A stretch of 12,931 nucleotides of DNA, taken from assembly GCA_012837395.1 (NCBI GenBank), contig DURF01000193.1:1-12931 (forward strand), written 5' to 3'. Made by a program: the position numbers and the translations under genes. The notes below the pieces were generated by a model. It was not told the origin of the DNA. It ran no database searches and saw nothing but the letters and a program-made list of their open reading frames with translations. This document shows, in pieces, positions 8,505 to 12,931 of this stretch. The first letter of the stretch is position 1, and each line of letters begins with the position of its first letter. The stretch is from Acholeplasma sp. (lineage in GTDB: Bacteria; Bacillota_I; Bacilli_A; Acholeplasmatales; Acholeplasmataceae).

Positions 8505-9314
8505 ATGACCTTAGAAGAAATGCGTAAAAGAATATCTGAAGATAATGAAACTAAAGATTTAAAACTATCGAATAGTGATATTTTAGTAGTTAATCGTTAT
8601 CTAGATTTAAGGGGAGAAGTTGTTGATGGATATAGGGTAGCGTTAAAAACTGATCCATATGTTGAAATTGTTTATTTACCAACTACTGAAAAACTAGCTG
8701 AAGAAGCCCGTGATAAGTTTAAAAATCATTTATTAGTATTTAATAGTGAAGTTTATTTACAAGATGCTAGTTTAGATGATTTTAAGTTACTAAATGAAGA
8801 ACGTGAAAAAGTAGTTAAGGAACTTAAAAACTTTGTTGAAAATTATAAAAAAAGCCATTATTCAAAGGGGTATTATATTTCTGGAAAATATGGAACAGGA
8901 AAAACTTATTTATTATCAGCTGTTGCTCATGCTTTAGTTAGAAAACATATTAATGTTTTAATGGTTTTTATGCCTGATTTAGTAAGAAGTGTAAGACAAG
9001 GTATTAGTGATGGAAGTTTAGAAGAAAAAATCAATCAATTAAAACAAGTTGAAGTTTTAATGTTTGATGATATAGGGGGCGAAAATATGACGCCTTGGTT
9101 TAGAGATGAAGTACTACTTCCAGTTTTACAATACCGACTATCAGCAAGACTTACCACGTTTTTCACATCAAATTTAGGATCTAAAGAACTATTAAATAGT
9201 TTAACTAATGATAAAAATCAAAAAATTGATTTTGTAAAAGCGCAGCGCGTAATTCAAAGAATAACCGAATTAGCACATTATATTAAACTAGATGAAGAAC
9301 AATATGAAGTTTGA
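8505..9314 (+). CDS. dnaI: Primosomal helicase loader DnaI (AAA+ ATPase)
   Basis: DnaI is the ATP-dependent loader that places the replicative helicase on DNA. The C-terminal AAA+ domain is clear: Walker A GKYGTGKT (127-134), Walker B VLMFDD (184-189), sensor-1-like TTFFTSN (217-223) and an arginine-finger candidate in QRITEL (Arg252). Context also fits, since it begins one base after the dnaB stop with GGGAGG just upstream. The protein is short (269 residues, against about 311 in B. subtilis from memory), mainly because the N-terminal helicase-binding domain is reduced. It has no cysteine at all, so the zinc site described for Bacillus DnaI cannot form. The stop is TGA; under the mycoplasma code only four codons would be added before a TAA. 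Confidence 0.95.
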   Translation: MTLEEMRKRISEDNETKDLKLSNSDILVVNRYLDLRGEVVDGYRVALKTDPYVEIVYLPTTEKLAEEARDKFKNHLLVFNSEVYLQDASLDDFKLLNEEREKVVKELKNFVENYKKSHYSKGYYISGKYGTGKTYLLSAVAHALVRKHINVLMVFMPDLVRSVRQGISDGSLEEKINQLKQVEVLMFDDIGGENMTPWFRDEVLLPVLQYRLSARLTTFFTSNLGSKELLNSLTNDKNQKIDFVKAQRVIQRITELAHYIKLDEEQYEV

Positions 9315-9342
9315 TTGACTGTTTAACAAATTATGCTATAAT
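9315..9342 (+). promoter_or_regulatory. Promoter of the thrS T-box transcript
   Basis: TTGACT (9315-9320) and TATAAT (9337-9342) are separated by 16 bases, with TGC forming an extended -10. This is the most complete promoter in the window. The -35 begins on the base after the dnaI stop codon. Transcription would start near 9349. Confidence 0.85.
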
Positions 9343-9348
9343 TATATT

Positions 9349-9569
9349 AATAACGAAGAAGAGGACAAAACTAATTTTAAACAAAGCGACGTAGAAATGG
9401 TGCAAGCTACGAACAAATTTAGTTACTACCTTGGAGTTGGTGTATTAAAACTACATCCGGTTAATTACCGTTATCTAATAATTAAGCGCTAGATTAATAT
9501 CTAGAACTAAGGTGGTACCGCGGAAAATCATTCGTCCTTAGACATTTATTTGTCTAGGGATTTTTATTT
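9349..9569 (+). promoter_or_regulatory. T-box riboswitch leader (tRNA-Thr sensing) of thrS
   Basis: A T-box leader binds uncharged tRNA and then allows transcription into the downstream gene. The conserved T-box AAGGTGGTACCGCGG is at 9509-9523. Stem I is built from AACTAA (9369-9374) with TTAGTT (9419-9424), topped by CGTAG (9390-9394) with CTACG (9407-9411) around a GGTGCAAG-containing loop. The unpaired segment just after the stem holds ACT (9425-9427) then ACC (9428-9430), both threonine codons; ACT followed by A is my preferred specifier. A perfect hairpin CTAGAT/ATCTAG (9489-9504) fits stem III. The antiterminator pairs CTAAGG (9507-9512) with CCTTAG (9536-9541), excluding the terminator. 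The UGGU bulge predicts a tRNA ending in ACCA. Confidence 0.95.
9535..9569 (+). terminator. Conditional terminator of the thrS T-box
   Basis: TCCTTAGACA (9535-9544) pairs with TGTCTAGGGA (9551-9560) over 10 bp with one G-U, a 6-base loop and the T-rich run TTTTTATTTT. The 5' arm is shared with the antiterminator, so the two structures are mutually exclusive. Confidence 0.92.
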
Positions 9570-9591
9570 TATTAAGAAAGAAGGAATTATA

Positions 9592-11517
9592 ATGATTAAA
9601 ATTACACTACCAGACGGAACTATAAAAGAATTTAATATAAATACTACACCATTTGATATTGCTTTATCGATATCAGAAGGATTAGCCAAACAAACAAAAG
9701 CGGCAGTTTTTAATAATGAATATGTTGAAATTAATCGAGCATTAAAAACTGATGGTTCTCTAAGATTATTAACTAAAAAAGATGAAGAGTTATTAGATGT
9801 CTTAAATCACTCAACTAGTCATTTAATGGCAGAAGCGATTACTAATCTTTATAAAGGAGCTAAGTTTGGAGTTGGACCAGCGATAAAAGAAGGTTTTTAT
9901 TATGATGTTGATTTTGGTGAACATGAAGTTAGCGATGATATTTTAGAAAAAATTGAAAAAGAAATGCATAGACTTGCAAATCTTGGCGAGGAAATTAAAA
10001 GAAGAGAAGTATCATACGAAGAAGCAAAAGACATTTTTAAAAATGATGAATATAAATTAGAAATAATAGAGCAATATAAAGATACTGATCTTTCAGTTTA
10101 TACCCAAGGTAATTTTACTGATCTTTGTCGTGGGGGACATTTAGTAAATACAAGTGAAATTAAACATTTCAAATTATTAAGTATCGCAGGTGCATATTGG
10201 CGCGGGGACTCAAATAATAAACAATTAACAAGAATATATGGAACAAGTTTCTTTTCAGCAAAAGATTTAAATAATCATTTAAATGTTTTAGAAGAAAGAA
10301 AAGCAAGAGACCATAGAAAATTAGGGAAAGAATTAAACCTTTTCATGATTAGTAATGAAGTTGGTCAAGGACTTCCTTTGTGGCTTCCAAAAGGAGCAAC
10401 TATTCGCCGTGTAATTGAAAGATATATTACTGATGTTGAATTAAAAGCTGGTTTTGAACATGTTTATACACCAATTATGGCAAAACATGAATTATATATA
10501 ACATCAGGTCACTGGGGTCATTATCAAGATACAATGTTTCCACCAATTGAAATGCCAGATGGTGAAAAACTAGTTTTAAGACCAATGAACTGTCCACATC
10601 ATATGATTATCTATAAAGATGAAGTTAGAAGTTATCGTGATTTACCAATTAGAATTGCAGAACTTGGTATGATGCACAGATATGAAAAATCAGGTGCATT
10701 ATCAGGACTACAAAGAGTAAGAGAAATGACATTAAATGATGCGCATATTTTTGTAAGACCTGACCAAATCCAAGAAGAAATAAGTAGAACAATGCAAATG
10801 ATAATTAATACTTATGAAGTATTTGGAATTAAGGATTACTACTTTAGACTAAGTTATCGTGATCCAGAAAATACTGAAAAATATTATGATAGTGATGAAA
10901 TGTGGAATAAAGCAGAATCTACATTAAAAGGGGTAATGGATGAATTAAACTTAAAATATGTAGAAGCAAGCGGTGAAGCAGCATTTTATGGACCAAAAAT
11001 TGATGTTCAAGTTAAAACAGCAATGGGTAATGAAGAAACATTATCAACTGTACAACTAGACTTTTTACTACCAGAAAGATTTGACTTAACTTATGTTGGA
11101 ACAGATGGAAAAAATGATCACAGACCAGTAGTAATCCATAGAGGTGTTGTTTCTACTATGGAAAGATTTGTTTCATATTTAATTGAACTTTATAAAGGTG
11201 CATTCCCATTTTGGTTAGCACCAGTGCAAGTTAAATTAATTCCTGTTAATTTAGAATTCCATAGTGAGTATACAAAAGAATTAAACGATAAATTTATTAA
11301 CTTAGGATTTAGAGTTGAAAGTGATTATCGCGATGAAAAATTAGGTTATAAAATTAGAGATGCCCAAACTCAAAAGATTCCTTATCAACTAGTTATAGGT
11401 GATAATGAAGTTAAAGAAAATACAGTAACTTACCGTAAATACGGAGAACAAAAACAAGTTACAGTTAGTGTTAATGAATTTATTCAGTTGATGGAAAAAG
11501 AATTAAAAAATAAATAG
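9592..11517 (+). CDS. thrS: Threonyl-tRNA synthetase
   Basis: ThrS charges tRNA-Thr. I start it at ATG 9592 (641 residues), 6 bases after AAGGA (9581-9585); the in-frame TTG at 9550 lies inside the leader terminator and would add 14 spurious residues. Domains in order: TGS (1-60); editing domain (about 61-225) with HSTSH (His73, His77) and CRGGH (Cys179, His183); class II catalytic core; C-terminal anticodon-binding domain (about 545-641). The zinc ligands that select threonine are present as Cys334 (MNCPHH), His385 (DAHIF) and His516 (VIHRG). Motif 2 shows HRYEKSGAL with Arg363. The editing motif reads CRGGH where CRGPH is more usual, a small change. Expression should be controlled by the T-box. 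mrp follows after 15 bases. Confidence 0.98.
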   Translation: MIKITLPDGTIKEFNINTTPFDIALSISEGLAKQTKAAVFNNEYVEINRALKTDGSLRLLTKKDEELLDVLNHSTSHLMAEAITNLYKGAKFGVGPAIKEGFYYDVDFGEHEVSDDILEKIEKEMHRLANLGEEIKRREVSYEEAKDIFKNDEYKLEIIEQYKDTDLSVYTQGNFTDLCRGGHLVNTSEIKHFKLLSIAGAYWRGDSNNKQLTRIYGTSFFSAKDLNNHLNVLEERKARDHRKLGKELNLFMISNEVGQGLPLWLPKGATIRRVIERYITDVELKAGFEHVYTPIMAKHELYITSGHWGHYQDTMFPPIEMPDGEKLVLRPMNCPHHMIIYKDEVRSYRDLPIRIAELGMMHRYEKSGALSGLQRVREMTLNDAHIFVRPDQIQEEISRTMQMIINTYEVFGIKDYYFRLSYRDPENTEKYYDSDEMWNKAESTLKGVMDELNLKYVEASGEAAFYGPKIDVQVKTAMGNEETLSTVQLDFLLPERFDLTYVGTDGKNDHRPVVIHRGVVSTMERFVSYLIELYKGAFPFWLAPVQVKLIPVNLEFHSEYTKELNDKFINLGFRVESDYRDEKLGYKIRDAQTQKIPYQLVIGDNEVKENTVTYRKYGEQKQVTVSVNEFIQLMEKELKNK

Positions 11518-11532
11518 ATTTGAGGTGGTCTC

Positions 11533-12537
11533 GTGCCCAGTAATGAAATAATTAAACTAATTGAACAAATAATTGATAAAAAAACTAATCAAAGTTTAAA
11601 AGAATTAGAAGCTATAAAAAGAGTATCAATATTAACGAACAAAGTAGTTGATGTTGAAATTATTTTACCAAGCCTTGATTATGCTGATGAAATTAAAAGA
11701 GGGATTGCTAAAATTGTTAAAATAGATTTAGAATATCCAGGTTTAAAAATTAATATTAAACAAGATGAAACTTTAAAAGAATTAGAAAAAGCTAATAATC
11801 AAACAATTAAATACTTAGCAATTGCCTCTGGCAAAGGTGGCGTTGGTAAATCAACGGTTGCTGCTAATATTGCTTATGCTTTTAGAAGACTCGGTAAAAG
11901 AGTTGGGATTATTGATGTTGATATTTATGGAGCAAGTATACCCTTTGTTTTAAATATGGAAATAAACCCACTTGATTTGGACGACGAAGGTAAAATTATT
12001 CCTGCAAATTTTGAAGATATTGAAATCATTTCAACGGAGTTTTTTGTTCCACGTGATAAACCGTTAATGTGGCGGGCACCAATAGCAAGCCAAATGACAA
12101 AAATGTTTTTTGATTCCGTTTCATGGCATGAAAAAATTGATTTAGTGATTATTGATATGCCACCAGGAACTGGTGATATAGCAATTGATGTTAGAGAATT
12201 AGTTCCTAAAAGCGATATGATAATAGTAACAACCCCAAATATAGCAGCATCTAATATAGCTGTTAAAGCAGGGCTTGGATCAAAAGAATTAGGTCATAAT
12301 GTAATAGGAGTAATTGAAAACATGAGTTTTTATTACAATGAATGTAGTAAAGAAAAAGACTATCTTTTTGGTAAAGGTGGCGGCAAATTAGTTGCTCAAA
12401 AAGTTGGTGCTGACCTACTTGCTGAAATACCAATTAGTAAAATAGATAATAAAGATGTAATATTTGATATGTCAACTATCCAAGGTAAAACTTATCTTCA
12501 AATAGCTAGAAGCTATATTGAGAAAAATAATTTATAA
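11533..12537 (+). CDS. Mrp/ApbC/NBP35-family P-loop ATPase
   Basis: Members of this family carry iron-sulfur clusters or, as Bacillus SalA, regulate genes. The 334-residue protein has a short N-terminal MIP18-like region (about 1-78) and an ATPase domain with the deviant Walker A GKGGVGKST (100-108), DVDIYGASIP (128-137), MWRAP (179-183) and the switch DMPPGTGD (208-215). After IENMSFYYNE there is one cysteine (Cys271), the only one in the protein; the CPxC pair that bridges an Fe-S cluster in classical Mrp/ApbC is absent. It may therefore be closer to SalA-type proteins. The GTG start at 11533 follows GAGGTGG (11522-11528). No terminator separates it from thrS, so it probably shares the T-box transcript. 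The ATPase family is certain; the cellular role is not. Confidence 0.9.
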   Translation: MPSNEIIKLIEQIIDKKTNQSLKELEAIKRVSILTNKVVDVEIILPSLDYADEIKRGIAKIVKIDLEYPGLKINIKQDETLKELEKANNQTIKYLAIASGKGGVGKSTVAANIAYAFRRLGKRVGIIDVDIYGASIPFVLNMEINPLDLDDEGKIIPANFEDIEIISTEFFVPRDKPLMWRAPIASQMTKMFFDSVSWHEKIDLVIIDMPPGTGDIAIDVRELVPKSDMIIVTTPNIAASNIAVKAGLGSKELGHNVIGVIENMSFYYNECSKEKDYLFGKGGGKLVAQKVGADLLAEIPISKIDNKDVIFDMSTIQGKTYLQIARSYIEKNNL

Positions 12538-12544
12538 AAATTGC

Positions 12545-12592
12545 TTGTTTATTATATGAAAATATGTATAATATATATAGTATAATAAACAA
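12545..12592. repeat. Perfect 12-bp inverted repeat between mrp and tRNA-Val
   Basis: TTGTTTATTATA (12545-12556) and TATAATAAACAA (12581-12592) are exact reverse complements separated by 24 AT-rich bases. The right arm contains a TATAAT just before the tRNA. There is no T-run after it, so it is not a normal terminator. Confidence 0.75.
12567..12586 (+). promoter_or_regulatory. Candidate -10 elements for the tRNA-Val gene
   Basis: Two TATAAT hexamers lie at 12567-12572 and 12581-12586, that is 28 and 14 bases before the tRNA. TTGCTT at 12541-12546 is a possible -35 for the first, though the 20-base spacer is long. The second lacks a -35 but is better placed for a short 5' leader. I cannot decide between them. 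Confidence 0.5.
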
Positions 12593-12594
12593 AT

Positions 12595-12669
12595 GGGACT
12601 ATAGCTCAGGGGGAGAGCGCTTGCTTGACGTGCAAGAAGTCGTAGGTTCAAATCCTACTAGTCCCACCA
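12595..12669 (+). tRNA. tRNA-Val (anticodon GAC) with encoded CCA
   Basis: The cloverleaf is complete. The acceptor stem is GGGACTA (12595-12601) with TAGTCCC (12659-12665). The D arm is GCTC/GAGC (12604-12618). The anticodon stem is CTTGC/GCAAG around the loop TTGACGT (12625-12631), with anticodon GAC at 12627-12629. The T arm is GTAGG-TTCAAAT-CCTAC (12642-12658). Discriminator A12666 is followed by encoded CCA. GAC reads the valine codons GTC and GTT. All stems are fully paired, so the gene should be functional. Confidence 0.96.
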
Positions 12670-12682
12670 TTTTTTGACATTT

Positions 12683-12717
12683 AACAAGATTTCTATTGAG
12701 GTCTTGTTTTTTATTTT
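12683..12717 (+). terminator. Intrinsic terminator after tRNA-Val
   Basis: AACAAGATTTC (12683-12693) pairs with GAGGTCTTGTT (12698-12708) over 11 bp including two G-U pairs, with a TATT loop, and leads into TTTTTTATTTTT. It would end the tRNA transcript and any read-through from mrp. Confidence 0.9.
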
Positions 12718-12729
12718 TCAAAATATAAA

Positions 12730-12756
12730 TTGACAAAATTACTAATTTACTATAAT
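12730..12756 (+). promoter_or_regulatory. Promoter of the orphan small RNA
   Basis: A perfect TTGACA (12730-12735) and a perfect TATAAT (12751-12756) are present. The 15-base spacer is short; an overlapping TATAAT at 12756-12761 would give 20. Transcription is expected to start around 12763-12768. Confidence 0.75.
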
Positions 12757-12762
12757 ATAATA

Positions 12763-12852
12763 ATAACGGCAACACTATAGGCAGTCCGCAATAAAATGCG
12801 TTGATGTTCCCTGTTGCGACCACCCCTCATTTTTTGAGGGGTTTTCTTTTTT
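12763..12852 (+). ncRNA. Orphan small structured RNA of about 85-90 bases, family not recognised
   Basis: This is a self-contained transcription unit between a consensus-like promoter and a strong terminator, with no reasonable open reading frame. The predicted fold is one long imperfect hairpin. GCAACA (12769-12774) pairs with TGTTGC (12812-12817); an inner GG can pair with CC; and GTC-CGCA pairs with TGCG-UU-GAT (CGCA 12787-12790, TGCG 12797-12800) around an ATAAAA loop. A cytosine-rich segment CGACCACCCC follows and runs into the terminator stem. It lacks the GGAAG-type apical motif of SRP RNA, and I do not recognise 6S RNA, tmRNA, RNase P or a known riboswitch. No upstream segment pairs with the terminator arm, which argues for a free RNA rather than an attenuator. 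Confidence 0.6.
12822..12852 (+). terminator. Strong intrinsic terminator of the orphan small RNA
   Basis: ACCCCTCA (12822-12829) pairs with TGAGGGGT (12835-12842) over 8 bp around a T-only loop, followed by TTTTCTTTTTT. It is the most GC-rich hairpin in the window. Confidence 0.93.
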
Positions 12853-12931
12853 AACAAAATGTTTTTTAATCAATTTAGAAATTAGCTATATTATGGTTTA
12901 TAAAGAATGTTTAAGATTTCCTTAAATACTA
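12853..12931. other. Terminal 79 bases without a recognisable gene
   Basis: No open reading frame or structured RNA is visible to the window edge. A TGG followed by TTTATA (12894-12902) weakly resembles the extended -10 elements seen elsewhere and could belong to a gene beyond the window; I would not call it a promoter on this evidence. Confidence 0.4.

Noticed and set aside
9550..9591. TTG at 9550 as the thrS start
   Set aside because: It lies in the loop and 3' arm of the T-box terminator. The ATG at 9592 has a good ribosome binding site and gives the standard TGS-domain N-terminus.
12599..12823. Minus-strand open frame of 74 codons ending in a GFEPTT-like sequence
   Set aside because: It is the antisense of the tRNA and small RNA. 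VGFEPTTS-type peptides are a well-known false translation of the reverse strand of tRNA genes.
12763..12852. Small RNA as the SRP RNA partner of Ffh/FtsY
   Set aside because: The conserved GGAA-type apical loop and the AAGCAGC segment of SRP RNA are absent, so a hairpin shape alone is not enough.
12763..12852. Small RNA as a riboswitch or attenuator for a downstream gene
   Set aside because: No segment upstream within the RNA can pair with the GAGGGG or CCCCTC terminator arms, and no gene start is visible in the 79 bases that follow.
1..12931. CRISPR array, insertion sequence, prophage or defence genes
   Set aside because: I saw no regularly spaced direct repeats, transposase or integrase motifs, or recognisable defence domains. 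The genes are core functions with uniform base composition.

Overview
The window is an AT-rich, tightly packed housekeeping segment of a Gram-positive-type bacterium. All genes lie on the + strand. It reads like a reduced Firmicutes or Mollicutes-related genome with the standard code (Acholeplasma, Izemoplasma, Haloplasma or Erysipelotrichia-like). The grounds are a Bacillus-type DnaB/DnaI helicase-loading pair, a FtsY-YlxM-Ffh operon, a T-box leader before thrS, tryptophan written as TGG throughout, and very low GC. The exact lineage is an inference.

Layout. 1-423 is the C-terminal end of a multi-spanning membrane protein, probably an ABC exporter permease. 435-3164 is a signal-recognition-particle operon, ftsY-ylxM-ffh, with one-base stop/start overlaps and a terminator whose stem contains the ffh stop codon. 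3210-5890 holds polA (start corrected to 3236) followed by a hairpin. 5928-9314 is a compact operon mutM-coaE-dnaB-dnaI with overlaps of 26 and 14 bases. 9315-12537 is thrS, preceded by a well-formed threonine-type T-box leader and followed 15 bases later by an Mrp-family P-loop ATPase gene. 12538-12931 holds a valine tRNA with encoded CCA, a strong terminator, then a separate transcription unit of about 90 bases with no recognisable protein or RNA family.

How the genes fit together. Ffh and FtsY are the two GTPases of co-translational membrane targeting, and YlxM is their small partner. PolA and MutM cover repair and Okazaki-fragment processing, and DnaB/DnaI load the replicative helicase. 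CoaE finishes coenzyme A, ThrS charges tRNA-Thr, and Mrp is a candidate iron-sulfur carrier or SalA-like regulator. The order polA-mutM-coaE-dnaB-dnaI-thrS matches the Bacillus subtilis gene order as I recall it, with the intervening Bacillus genes missing.

I see no defence island, CRISPR array, insertion sequence or prophage. The most notable points are: an orphan small-RNA unit at 12730-12852; a DnaI with no cysteines, so no N-terminal zinc site; an Mrp protein lacking the CxxC pair; a perfect 12-bp inverted repeat around the tRNA-Val promoter; and a repeated extended -10 promoter style.
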